From: Spongiivirga citrea
Lineage (GTDB): Bacteria > Bacteroidota > Bacteroidia > Flavobacteriales > Flavobacteriaceae
DNA: 64,000 nucleotides
Direction: 5' to 3'
Assembly: GCF_010671565.1 (NCBI RefSeq)
Contig: NZ_JAABOQ010000003.1
Location: forward strand, 1-64,000
In this document: positions 17,956 through 27,500 of the stretch, piece by piece
How positions within the stretch are numbered: the stretch's first letter is position 1
Layout of the letters: the number at the start of each line of letters is the position of its first letter
Program-made: the position numbers and the translations under genes
Notes under the pieces: generated by a model
Database searches by the model: none
What the model saw: the letters and a program-made list of their open reading frames with translations, nothing else
What the model was told of the DNA's origin: nothing

Positions 17956-19999
17956 TAGCCAGTGCCGATGTTTCAATTTTTATGCCGCTTAAGGTAATCG
18001 AGGTCCCCTTATTTATTTCACTTTCTATCTCAATCTTTGCGTTAATCTCTTTAGCGCGTGAGCGCATATTCTGTAAGCCAATCCCTTTGCGTCTAGATGT
18101 TTCTTTAAGATTAAAACCTTTTCCATCATCCTTTATAGTAATGGTAATCCCATTTTCTTTATTATCAAAAATAATGTGTACTAGCCGAGCATCAGCATAT
18201 TTATTTATGTTTTGAAGAGCTTCTTGTATAATGCGATACATATGCATTTTAAAGGGACTCGACACTACACCCCAATTAATAAGATCATCATCTATTAACT
18301 CATACTTCCATGCTGCTATTGAAGACTGTCTAATTAAAAGGTCATCGACCACATTGACAAAATCTTGTTTCCCTTCAAATATATCACTGCCTAAATCATG
18401 CGATATTTGGCGAATTTCTTTCTCAATACCCTGCAATTCATTTACGTAAAGCTCCTTAGTGCTATTTTGTCCATTTAGGTTCATCGACTCTAAACTTAAA
18501 CGCACTCCAAATAATCGACTTAAAACACCATCATGCAGCTCCTTTGAAAATCGCTTTCTTTCCATACTACGACCTTCGTTAAGCTTAGTTTGCTGAGTAA
18601 GCATTAGCTGATAGATCTCTTCATTAGCCTTTTGTTGACGTTGTGCAACCAGTAGCTTTCGCTTACTATCCTGCTGCCTTTTAATTATAAACAGAAGCAG
18701 TCCAATTAATAAAACCCCTAAAGTAACAATCGTCAACCATTGTATACGAGTCTCATTTTTCTCGTTCTCCATCTGCAATGACTCCTTTTCAGCCTCCAAT
18801 TCGTCCGACTCAAATCGGATTCGGGCAAATTGATCTCTTGAGCGCCTTTCTTCTTGCTGCAGGCTATCGGTTAACTTTATATACAAGTTAGCATATCGTA
18901 AAGCCTCATTTCCAACAGTTAAGCTTTGTAGCTGTTTTAATGCTTTGGGTACCTTTTCTAAATAAATATTATCCCTTCCTATTTCATATGCATTTGTTGC
19001 ATATTTTTTTGCATTCGAAATATCTCCTACATGACCGTAATATTCAGATAAATTAAGATTTGCTGAAATAGCCAGATTAAGGTTATTAAGATTATCTGCT
19101 ATAGCAAGTGCCTCAAAATACGGGGCTGGTAAATGCCCAACTTCTCCTTGTAAAAAACGAACATGTGCATAGTTGTCGATTAAAATACCATAAGTTGATG
19201 TTTTCTTTTGCTTCAATTCATATAAAGCAAGTCCTTTTTCATAATATGATTTGGCCTTTATTAGATCACCTTTATTCTCATAATCCCAACCTAGATTATT
19301 AAATGGTAAGGCTTTTTCCAACTCGTCATCTAAACCAGATTTTAACTCTAGATATTCTTCATGATACAAAATTGCTTGATCATAATCACGCATTGCTCGC
19401 CTCAAAATCCCTAAACCGTTTATACAGTCACCTATGTACTCTGACGCCTCTATTTTTTTAAATGCATCCAATGACACTATATATGAAGCTTCAGCCCCAA
19501 TCAAATCACCTTTTTTTCTTTGTATTAATGCCATTCCTAAAGCCGACCTACCAATTCGCTTATTATTCCCTAACTTTTGATACTCTTTAAACGCCTTGTA
19601 GTAATAGTAGTAAGCACTATCATATTGCAAAATGCGGTTCTTTATCAACCCATAATTGTAATACCCTTTTGCAATAGCGGCACTATCATTGATTCGCTTT
19701 GCATTTTCAAGAAATACATCAGTAGCTTTAGTATATAAGTCCCATTCGCGTATCATATAATAACAGGAAGCTACTTCAATTGCCAGTTCATTGTATAAAG
19801 TGTCCTTTTGTAATGTATTGATCAAACTTTTAGCACTATCGGCTAATTGTAGTTTATGTTGTTTTGTAGTATCAGCATATTGAGAACGGCTTATAATATC
19901 TTTAATAAGCTCAACTTTGAATTCAGGAGTCAATACTTCGTTCTTTTTAGAACAAGAGAAAAATAGGAGCAAAAAAAAGACGAATGCAATACGATACAT
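17942..19999 (-). CDS. TPR-containing histidine kinase (HisKA_3 / NarX-type)
   Basis: A 685-residue sensor kinase. It begins with a lipoprotein-like signal (FFLLLFFSC, Cys16), then about 370 residues of TPR helical repeats that would sit in the periplasm, a membrane helix at 421-439, a coiled linker, the dimerisation/phospho-acceptor helix MERKRFSKELHDGVLSRLFG with His489, and a C-terminal HATPase domain (KDDGKGFN, KGIGLQNMRSRAKEI). Combined lipidation and a transmembrane helix would be unusual; the signal may simply be a first membrane anchor. It is coupled to the LuxR-type regulator, and its signal is unknown. Confidence 0.88.
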   Translation of the reverse strand: MYRIAFVFFLLLFFSCSKKNEVLTPEFKVELIKDIISRSQYADTTKQHKLQLADSAKSLINTLQKDTLYNELAIEVASCYYMIREWDLYTKATDVFLENAKRINDSAAIAKGYYNYGLIKNRILQYDSAYYYYYKAFKEYQKLGNNKRIGRSALGMALIQRKKGDLIGAEASYIVSLDAFKKIEASEYIGDCINGLGILRRAMRDYDQAILYHEEYLELKSGLDDELEKALPFNNLGWDYENKGDLIKAKSYYEKGLALYELKQKKTSTYGILIDNYAHVRFLQGEVGHLPAPYFEALAIADNLNNLNLAISANLNLSEYYGHVGDISNAKKYATNAYEIGRDNIYLEKVPKALKQLQSLTVGNEALRYANLYIKLTDSLQQEERRSRDQFARIRFESDELEAEKESLQMENEKNETRIQWLTIVTLGVLLIGLLLFIIKRQQDSKRKLLVAQRQQKANEEIYQLMLTQQTKLNEGRSMERKRFSKELHDGVLSRLFGVRLSLESMNLNGQNSTKELYVNELQGIEKEIRQISHDLGSDIFEGKQDFVNVVDDLLIRQSSIAAWKYELIDDDLINWGVVSSPFKMHMYRIIQEALQNINKYADARLVHIIFDNKENGITITIKDDGKGFNLKETSRRKGIGLQNMRSRAKEINAKIEIESEINKGTSITLSGIKIETSALANGNE

Positions 20000-20028
20000 T
20001 CGTCTAAGTTATGAATATTAAAGATATT

Positions 20029-20184
20029 TTAATCTTTTTTAGGTTCTTCAGGATCTTCTCCTTCTGTAGCCTCAACATCTGCATTCTCATAAAGATCGAC
20101 ATCATTGTTGGCATTTTCTGGTGTGCAAGAGTAAGCAAATAATGATAATAATACGATTGCAGTTGCTCTTTTAATAGTTTTCAT
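20029..20184 (-). CDS. Small acidic lipoprotein, 51 residues
   Basis: A short frame with ATG at 20184 encodes MKTIKRATAIVLLSLFAYSC, then an acidic tail (TPENANNDVDLYENADVEAT followed by EGEDPEEPKKD). The N-terminus is a good lipoprotein signal (FAYSC, Cys20). The mature part is about 31 residues, with many Asp/Glu and no globular character. It is located between the LytTR regulator and the histidine kinase, all on the same strand. I recognise no family; it may be a signal or sensor partner of the regulators, but that is inference from position only. Confidence 0.65.
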   Translation of the reverse strand: MKTIKRATAIVLLSLFAYSCTPENANNDVDLYENADVEATEGEDPEEPKKD

Positions 20185-20365
20185 AATAGGGTGTTTTAAG
20201 TGTTATAGGTATTTTTGCTAAGAGCACTTTATAGTGCTTTATTAGGCTCAAAACTATATCCTTGTATCACGAAAAACTGTTAAAAAAAGTGGTGTATAGT
20301 AACTAACCCAGACTGAGTAGTAATCGTACCTGTTTTACGGGTAATTGGGTCAATTTTAGTTGTAG

Positions 20366-21100
20366 CTATACGTAAAGCATATTTCCGGTATCGAGACTCT
20401 TTTTTAAATGCTTAACATTCTCTCGATACGATTTGGAAAAAGGAATCAGGTTACTGGCATTGTCGATAGTACAGGTTGATTTACCAAAATTAATTCTACT
20501 CACACATTTTGAATTAATAATATAACTGTGGTGAATTCTGGTAAAATGAGCTGGTAGTGCCTGCTCAAAATGCTTTAAGGTTTTAAAAGCAGTGATCTTT
20601 TCACCATCCCTTAAGAACAAGTCTGTCGTATTATTATCCGCCTTTAAATAAATAAGATCATCAACATTAACAAATTTATGATCGCCATGTGATTTGATAC
20701 ATAAAATTTGTGGTTGATCTGTTCGTTTTTTTTCGTAACGCATTAAAACTTTACGCAATTGAAAACTGTCTATTGGTTTTAGCAAATAGTCTAAGACATC
20801 ATTCCTAATAGCATCAATTGCGTAAGTTTTTGTAGCTGTAACCACAATAAAGGTAGGAGGGTTGTTTGTATATTTAGCAAGTTCAGTAATGATTGAGAAC
20901 AGGCTCATGTTAAAATGATTGCCTGGAATTTCTACGTCTAGGAAAACTAGATCCGGTGTTGTTCTTAAAATAAGATCTAATCCCGAATTTTCGTTATCGG
21001 CAGTACCCATACATTTATAATCAGGAAACAACGTTAAAGCTCCTTTTAAGCGCTGAACGTCGTCTTCAAAAGCATCGATTATAACGTAGGAATACTTCAT
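20366..21100 (-). CDS. LytTR-type response regulator
   Basis: A 244-residue AlgR/AgrA/LytR-type regulator. The receiver domain (1-120) has phospho-acceptor D55 in LVFLDVEIPG and the TATKTYAIDAIRNDVLDYLLKPI switch region. The LytTR DNA-binding domain (about 135-235) contains DLIYLKADNNTTDLFLRDGEKI and FTRIHHSYIINSKCVSRI. Such regulators normally pair with a LytS-type membrane kinase, and none is adjacent; the TPR kinase upstream of the LuxR-type gene has its own partner. A 181-bp gap with no other gene separates it from the small lipoprotein. Confidence 0.92.
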   Translation of the reverse strand: MKYSYVIIDAFEDDVQRLKGALTLFPDYKCMGTADNENSGLDLILRTTPDLVFLDVEIPGNHFNMSLFSIITELAKYTNNPPTFIVVTATKTYAIDAIRNDVLDYLLKPIDSFQLRKVLMRYEKKRTDQPQILCIKSHGDHKFVNVDDLIYLKADNNTTDLFLRDGEKITAFKTLKHFEQALPAHFTRIHHSYIINSKCVSRINFGKSTCTIDNASNLIPFSKSYRENVKHLKKSLDTGNMLYV

Positions 21101-21176
21101 TACACCTTATTTATATTACGGGACAAAAAAAGTTTACTTGTTTACCGTAAAGATATTGACTATAAATAAGCTAACG

Positions 21177-21215
21177 TTGCGCAGTTTGCGCAATTAGGTT
21201 GCGCAAACTGCGCAA
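21177..21215. repeat. TGCGCA four-site palindrome, copy 2
   Basis: A perfect inverted repeat with 17-bp arms and a 5-nt loop. TGCGCA occurs four times with spacers of 3, 7 and 3 nt, as in copy 1, but the arm spacers are GTT and AAC instead of CTT and AAG, a paired change that keeps the symmetry. Both copies are followed on the plus strand by a similar AATTTT and T-rich tail. It lies 77 bp upstream of the LytTR gene start. Confidence 0.8.
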
Positions 21216-21399
21216 TTTTCAGCATTTTTATGTTAAAATTTTATCTCTTTTTTCAAGTTTCGAAAAAAGTAAAGCTCATGGGAAAGGCTATAAACATAAA
21301 AATAGACATTTTTATTAGATCAAAAAAATAACGATATGTTATATCCTTTGAGAAATTAGAAACCTTAAGGCTTGATGGCTGTATAAATATCGTCAAAAA

Positions 21400-21433
21400 C
21401 AAAAAAAGCATCCCGTTTTACACGAGAAGCTTT
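21400..21433 (-). terminator. Terminator of the tRNA-Asp transcript
   Basis: Arms AAAGC/GCTTT and TCCCGT/ACGAGA (one wobble) are separated by a single mismatch and close a short loop; on the minus strand a run of seven T follows. It lies about 90 nt beyond the tRNA 3' end. Confidence 0.7.
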
Positions 21434-21456
21434 CCATTGGCTTACTTCTAAACCTC

Positions 21457-21518
21457 GATGAGCGCTTGGCTCATCACAACACAACTTTGTTTTTACTTCA
21501 TGTCACTCTTGAAGTAAA
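21457..21518 (-). other. Two extra hairpins in the tRNA-Asp trailer
   Basis: Between the tRNA and its terminator are two perfect inverted repeats: 8-bp arms TTACTTCA/TGAAGTAA (21493-21518) and 7-bp arms GATGAGC/GCTCATC (21457-21475). The trailer is therefore a chain of three stem-loops, which could be processing signals or a released small RNA. No reading frame is evident. Confidence 0.5.
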
Positions 21519-21521
21519 TTG

Positions 21522-21595
21522 CGGTCTGGACGGGACTCGAACCCGCGACCCCCTGCGTGACAGGCAGGTATTCTAACCAACTGAACTACCAGACC
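21522..21595 (-). tRNA. tRNA-Asp (GTC)
   Basis: A 74-nt cloverleaf on the minus strand: acceptor arms GGTCTGG/CCAGACC, D-arm AGTTCAGTTGGTTAGAAT, anticodon stem-loop CCTGCCTGTCACGCAGG with anticodon GTC, T-arm GCGGGTTCGAGTCCCGT, and discriminator G as expected for Asp. The 3' CCA is not encoded. The tRNA stands alone. Confidence 0.95.
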
Positions 21596-21664
21596 GTGCT
21601 TGTTATTTTAAGACGTGAAGCTCGTCATACGTTTTCGCTTTGTACTATTAGTACTTAGCGGGTG

Positions 21665-21695
21665 CAAATATACACCGCATTTTGAATTTGACAAA
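21665..21695 (-). promoter_or_regulatory. Bacteroidota-type promoter of tRNA-Asp
   Basis: On the minus strand TTTG (21692-21695) is followed after exactly 19 nt by TATATTTG (21665-21672). This is a full match to the TTTG-N19-TAnnTTTG consensus known for this phylum. Transcription would start near 21657, giving a leader of about 60 nt before the tRNA. Confidence 0.75.
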
Positions 21696-21817
21696 TGATT
21701 TTTCTAGAATTTTAAAAAATATTCAGCCCATTTAGAATACCTTGGAAAGAAGAATCAAGGTTCTAGACTTATACTAGTAAATACAGGCCTGAGATTAAAC
21801 TAAAATAAGCTCAAAAT

Positions 21818-22747
21818 CTAAGCGAATTTCTGCCGTTCGACCAAGTAGGTAGTTAATATAGTATTGAAATCACCATTAATGTCACAACCCACATATTTAA
21901 TACGGTATTGAGCACATTTTAGTTGTAACGCATAAAAATAATCAGCTACAGCTTTTTCGTAGTTCCCCTTTATATTATCAGCATATAAATTGACATAGTC
22001 ACCAGTCTCCACATCGACAAAACGTTTGGGTCTATTATCAAAATCAAAAGTCAACTCTTTCTTCCTGTCAAATACATGGAATATCACCACTTCATGTTTA
22101 TTGTACTTTAAATGCTGCAAAGCTTCGAATAATTTTTCTTGATCTACCGCTGTTTGAAACATATCTGTAAACAAGAAAATAAGCGATCTCCTCTTAATTT
22201 TCTCCGCTATTTGATGCAAGTAGGAGTAGGTTTCTGTAATTCCCTTATTAGGTTTATCAGTTACAATTTTTGAAAGCTTCCCCAACAACATTTGATGATG
22301 CCGTTCACTTCCTTTTTCAGGGGCATAATATTCATATTCGCTACCGTACACACTCAGCCCAACGGCATCTCGTTGTTTTTTAAGCAAATTCATGATTCCA
22401 GCAGATGCCAAGGCAGAAAATGCGACTTTATTCAACGAACTAACACTCAAATTCTTTAAGTCAGGATAATGCATAGAAGCTGAATTATCAACGATCAAAT
22501 GGCATCGCAAATTCGTTTCTTCCTCATATCGTTTGGTGTATAGCTTGTCTGTCTTAGCATACAGTTTCCAATCAATATGTTTTGTGCTTTCACCTTGATT
22601 ATAAATTTTATGTTCGGCAAACTCGGCTGAGAAGCCATGAAATGGACTTTTATGCATTCCAGAAATAAACCCCTCTACCACTTGTTGTGCAAGCAGTTCG
22701 AGATTCTTAAATCCAGAGGTTTTATTTAGTTCTTGTTGTAGATTCAT
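21818..22747 (-). CDS. DUF58 / vWA-like protein
   Basis: A 309-residue soluble protein. The N-terminal GFISGMHKSPFHGFSAEFAEHKIYNQGESTKHIDWKLYAKTDKLYTKRYEEETN segment is the DUF58 signature, followed by a von Willebrand A-like core with a DxSxS metal site (LIVDNSASM) and LIFLFTDMF. DUF58 proteins usually act with a MoxR-family AAA+ ATPase and aerotolerance-type membrane proteins, none of which lie beside it. It sits alone between the tRNA-Asp unit and the trxA terminator. Confidence 0.88.
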   Translation of the reverse strand: MNLQQELNKTSGFKNLELLAQQVVEGFISGMHKSPFHGFSAEFAEHKIYNQGESTKHIDWKLYAKTDKLYTKRYEEETNLRCHLIVDNSASMHYPDLKNLSVSSLNKVAFSALASAGIMNLLKKQRDAVGLSVYGSEYEYYAPEKGSERHHQMLLGKLSKIVTDKPNKGITETYSYLHQIAEKIKRRSLIFLFTDMFQTAVDQEKLFEALQHLKYNKHEVVIFHVFDRKKELTFDFDNRPKRFVDVETGDYVNLYADNIKGNYEKAVADYFYALQLKCAQYRIKYVGCDINGDFNTILTTYLVERQKFA

Positions 22748-22870
22748 GGTTCTCCTAATCCTCCTTATCTAGGAGGAAATAAAGCGTTATATAAATTAAA
22801 AGATCCCGATATGCATCGAGATAAGTTCAACCAACGATTTCAATTACATTGAAACGGAGTTTCCTAAAAT

Positions 22871-22900
22871 AAAAAAGGCCTGGCACTGCACCAAACCTTT
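22871..22900 (-). terminator. Terminator downstream of trxA
   Basis: Arms AAAGG/CCTTT plus an inner TGG/CCA pairing form an interrupted stem, followed on the minus strand by a run of T. It lies 26 nt beyond the thioredoxin stop codon. Confidence 0.65.
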
Positions 22901-22925
22901 AATATATTATTATGTAAATAATCTT

Positions 22926-23243
22926 TTACAACAACTGATCGATTGCTTCAGCATATACGTTTTTAGGTGCTACACCTACTTGACGACCTACAACTTCTCC
23001 GTTTTGAAAAACCAATACAGTTGGGATGTTACGAACACCGTATTTAGCAGCAAACTCCTGATTTGCATCAACATCTACCTTACCAACAACAGCTTTTCCT
23101 TCGTAGTCATTGCTAATTTCTTCGATGATTGGACCTACCATTCTACAAGGTCCACACCATGCAGCCCAAAAATCAACCAAAACTGGTTTGTCACTTTTTA
23201 AGACAGTTTCCTCAAAACTAGCGTCTGTTATTTCTAATGCCAT
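22926..23243 (-). CDS. trxA: Thioredoxin
   Basis: A 105-residue single-domain thioredoxin, cytoplasmic with no signal peptide. The redox site WCGPC is at 29-33, the conserved buried Asp is in VLVDFWAAW, and the cis-proline is P74 in NIPT. It reduces protein disulfides with thioredoxin reductase. A -7-like TACTTTTG (23283-23290) on the minus strand lies 40 nt before the ATG, without a clear TTTG partner. A terminator follows, so it is probably monocistronic. Confidence 0.97.
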   Translation of the reverse strand: MALEITDASFEETVLKSDKPVLVDFWAAWCGPCRMVGPIIEEISNDYEGKAVVGKVDVDANQEFAAKYGVRNIPTVLVFQNGEVVGRQVGVAPKNVYAEAIDQLL

Positions 23244-23379
23244 AATATAATTTGTTTCTTGTTAATCTCAATTTTAAAATCACAAAAGTAGTCAAATATT
23301 ATTCGCTTTCCTTACTGCTGTATTATTCATTATTGTTATGTAGTAATTGTTAAAACTTATACTTCAACCGCAAGTTATA

Positions 23380-24576
23380 CTACTTATAAACTGCTATTAA
23401 ATGCGTTCGTACTTCAACTGGTATTGTATCTCTATCCAGCGTAATCTTCATAGATTTTGATGGAAACATAGGCATATGACATGAAATACAGTCGTTATTG
23501 TTTTGTTGAAGCAGAACACTATCCTCAATGCATTTTTTTTGGTTATTAGAATGACAACTCATACATTTTATGTTAAAACTACCAGCGTTATTGCGCTCAT
23601 TTTTGTGTGGATCATGACAGCTTGAGCAATCCATCTTTTCTGATTTCTGGAAGCATTTACTACTTGTTAAAAGCCCATATTGATTACCATGAACATCAAG
23701 TTCTATTTCCTTTACCTCCTGATAGTCTGCAGTAGAGAATTCAGCAAGTTTATCCCCTATCACAAAGCTAAAAGGTTCTCTTTTAGAATTCATCGTGATA
23801 CCTGAATGACACAAAGCACAGGCATCCAGTTTTTGTTGTTGAGAAAGTTCATTATAACTAGTTACAAATACAGCTTCTTTTACATCGGGGTTACTTAAAT
23901 GAAATCCAACATGTTCTGCTGATGGACCATGGCAACGTTCACAATCAATGCCAAATATTATTTGATCTTTGTCATATCGATTCTTGATTGAAAACCCCTC
24001 AACATGATTGGCATAGGTCGTATGACACTCCATACAACGAGGGCGGATGATGCGATTTTTAACCAATCTATCTGGATACCCTGGACTATTTATCCAGTTT
24101 TTTGAAGGCGCGAAGAAAGATGCTTGTAATTGAGAGAGCTGATCGTTATTCCATGTAAGATAAGACTGACCTTTCGTTCCTGAACCAATGACCATATCAA
24201 TTTTCGAAGTCATCAATAATTCATCATTCTCTATTTTATGAATTTGTTGAAATAACGCGGTATCGGTTTTTATTAATTGAATTTCAACAACACCTCCTAT
24301 TGTTACAACGTTCTCACCATCTATGAAGTCTCCCTTTACAGTTGATGAATCTGCGATAGCAGAGGTCTTAAAATGTGCCGTTTCTAGGTGAGTTTTATAG
24401 ATTTCAGGATGACATGTATAACAACTTTCTGAACCGGCAAACCCCTGGCCATTGAAGTGAGTTGCTATAGGGATTATAGGTTCGTAATCAGATTCTGTAT
24501 AGGAGTTTTTACAGGCAAATACTATCCAAAATGTACTGAGTAATAATACAATGATATAAGACTGATAATTTTTCAA
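23380..24576 (-). CDS. Seven-heme c-type cytochrome lipoprotein
   Basis: A 398-residue exported protein whose N-terminus ends in VFAC (Cys22), consistent with a lipoprotein. Seven CXXCH heme-binding motifs are present: CYTCH, CMECH, CERCH, CALCH, CSSCH, CMSCH and CISCH. The spacing and the HVEGFSI / CERCHGPSAEHV context resemble the cytochrome c554/multiheme NrfB-like superfamily. It would carry electrons in the periplasm or at the outer membrane; partners are not encoded nearby. The gene starts 4 bp after the dnaE stop, suggesting transcription with the replicase gene, an odd pairing. Confidence 0.85.
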   Translation of the reverse strand: MKNYQSYIIVLLLSTFWIVFACKNSYTESDYEPIIPIATHFNGQGFAGSESCYTCHPEIYKTHLETAHFKTSAIADSSTVKGDFIDGENVVTIGGVVEIQLIKTDTALFQQIHKIENDELLMTSKIDMVIGSGTKGQSYLTWNNDQLSQLQASFFAPSKNWINSPGYPDRLVKNRIIRPRCMECHTTYANHVEGFSIKNRYDKDQIIFGIDCERCHGPSAEHVGFHLSNPDVKEAVFVTSYNELSQQQKLDACALCHSGITMNSKREPFSFVIGDKLAEFSTADYQEVKEIELDVHGNQYGLLTSSKCFQKSEKMDCSSCHDPHKNERNNAGSFNIKCMSCHSNNQKKCIEDSVLLQQNNNDCISCHMPMFPSKSMKITLDRDTIPVEVRTHLIAVYK

Positions 24577-24580
24577 TAGT

Positions 24581-27500
24581 TTAATTCAACTTATACTTTA
24601 CTTCCTGTTCTCGCAACTCTTCAATAAGCTCTTGGCTAATTTTCACCTTTTGCTTGCGACTCGCCATGCTTAATTTGATTTCTTCTTGCATTTCGTATAC
24701 AACAAAATTCAAGATCTTTTCTCCCTTATGCATATGCAAGGTGTCTTTTAAACTATTGATTCTACTTTCTTGTAGATCATCAATATTCAATTGAATAGTC
24801 AACTTTTTCGCATAAGCATCCATTACATCATGCATTAGCTCAAAGTTATTAAACTGAATTCTCGGATCACCTTTCTTTCCAGTTTCTCGATTTACCCAGC
24901 CCTCTTTCACAAAAGCCCTCACAAAAACAAAGGAATTTGGCACTAAAAAATGGCGAAATTTTAAATAGGCTTCTTTAAAAATTCTGAATTCATAAGAGTC
25001 ATTATAATCTTCAATGGTAAAAGCTGCCCAACCTTGATTGGTTTTGGTAACTCGATGTTGTACATCACTAACAACACCGCCAAAAATAATTTCACGATTT
25101 ACATGCTGTTCCAAATTGTGAAACAATGATACATTGCCGTTTGTGAAATTGTCCATTTCTATTTTAAAATCGTCAAGCGGGTGTCCAGAAATATATATTC
25201 CGACTACTTCTTTTTCTTGACGCAACTTCTCCATCGTTCCCCATTCTTCGCATGGCGGAACTACCGGTTCCGCTATTTGAACCTCACTAGATTCACCAAA
25301 CAGACTGACCTGTGCAGAATTCTCATTTTCTTGATATTTAGCCCCGTAGCGAATAGCCTTCTCCATAAACGAACTTCCGTCACCATCCTTAAATAAATAC
25401 TGCGCACGGTGTGTATCAGTAAACGAATCGAAGCCTCCTGCAAGCACTAAACTTTCAAATGACTTTTTATTGGCAGCTCGCAGATCAATGCGCTTCGCCA
25501 TATCAAAAATGGATTTGTACTTACCATCTTTTTTTCTATGTTCCACTATAGTAGCAACGGCATTACCTCCTACTCCTTTAACCGCTCCCATTCCGAATCG
25601 AACAGCGCCCCGATCATTTACTGAAAACTTGTAGTACGATTCATTCACATCCGGCCCCAACACCTCCAACTTCATTCGTTTGCACTCTTCCATAAAAAAG
25701 GTGACCTGCTTGATATCATTCATATTATTGGATAATACTGCTGCCATATACTCTGCTGGATAATGTGCTTTTAAATAGGCCGTTTGATAGGCAATCCATG
25801 CGTAGCAGGTAGAGTGCGATTTATTAAAAGCGTAGGAAGCAAATGCCTCCCAATCCTTCCATATTTTCTCTAATTTATCTTCGGCATGACCATTTGCAAC
25901 AGCTTGCTCAATGAACTTGGGTTTCATTTTATCAAGCACTGCCTTTTGTTTTTTACCCATTGCCTTTCGCAGTACATCGGCCTCACCTTTGGTGAAGCTT
26001 GCTAGCTTTTGAGAAAGCAACATCACTTGCTCCTGATAGACCGTAATTCCGTAAGTTTCCTTCAAATATTCCTCCATTGCAGGAAGGTCATATTCAATTT
26101 CTTCATCACCGTGTTTACGTGCGATGAAACTAGGAATGTATTCCATCGGACCTGGTCGATACAGGGCGTTCATGGCAATTAAATCATCAAAAACCGTTGG
26201 TTTTAGGTTTTTCATGTGCTTTTGCATCCCAGGCGATTCATACTGAAATATCCCTACCGTTTCTCCTTTTTGGAAAAGCTCGTAAGTCGGCTCATCATCG
26301 AGCGGGAAATTCTCTGGATCAAGCTCAATACCGTGCTTGGCTTTTACAATTTTAACCGTATCTTTTATTAAGGTCAGCGTCTTTAATCCCAAGAAATCCA
26401 TCTTCAGTAAGCCAGCACTTTCTACTACTGAGTTATCGAACTGTGTTACATATAAATCGGAATCCTTTGCCGTTGCTACAGGAACAAAGTTCGTAATGTC
26501 ATCAGGTGTTATGATCACCCCACAGGCATGAATCCCAGTATTACGAACGGAACCTTCTAAAACCCTTGCTTGATTAACGGTTTGCGCTTGTAGATCTTCG
26601 CCTTCAGAAATATTGAGCAGTTCATTGATCAACACCAAATCATCACTCCTAAATTTAGATTTCAAGACTTTTTCTTCAACCCCAAAAATCTTATTAAGCT
26701 TCGACATGTTAGGAATCAACTTCGCAATCCTATCTGCATCATGAAGCGGTAAATCAAGTACCCGAGCTGTATCCCTAATAGAAGATTTTGCAGCCATGGT
26801 GCCATAGGTGATAATTTGCGCCACCTGATTCGACCCATATTTATCTATAACATAATCCATTACCCGACCACGACCCTCATCATCGAAATCAATATCGATA
26901 TCGGGCATACTTACACGATCCGGATTCAAGAAACGCTCAAAAAGTAAATCGTACTTAATTGGGTCAATATTCGTAATCCACAAACAGTAGGCTACTACCG
27001 ATCCTGCCGCCGACCCTCGACCTGGCCCAACTGATACATCCATGTCTCTTGCGGCTGCAATAAAATCCTGCACAATCAAGAAATATCCCGGATATCCAGT
27101 TCTTTCAATAGTATCTAACTCAAAATCGAGACGTTCCTTTATTTCTTCAGTAATTTCACCATAACGCTTTTTCGCACCCTCATAAGTAAGATGTTTTAAA
27201 AAGGCATTTTCTCCTCGCTTTCCACCATCTTCTTCGTCCTCTTTATGTTGAAATTCTTCTGGAATCTCAAAGGCAGGAAGCAGTACATCTCTAGCTAAAA
27301 CAAAAGGCTCTATCTTGTCAACAACCTCCTGAATATTTAAGATTGCTTCAGGTAAATCCTGAAACAATTGTTTCATTTCATCTCCACCCTTAAAGTAGTA
27401 TTCGTCATTAGGTAGACCATAACGATATCCACGACCGCGACCTTTTGGTGTCGCCTGTTTCTCACCATCTTTTACACACAACAAAATATCATGTGCATTA

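Noticed and set aside
22759-22777. Small inverted repeat TCCTCC/GGAGGA upstream of the DUF58 gene
   Set aside because: Only six base pairs, no T tract and no clear regulatory context.
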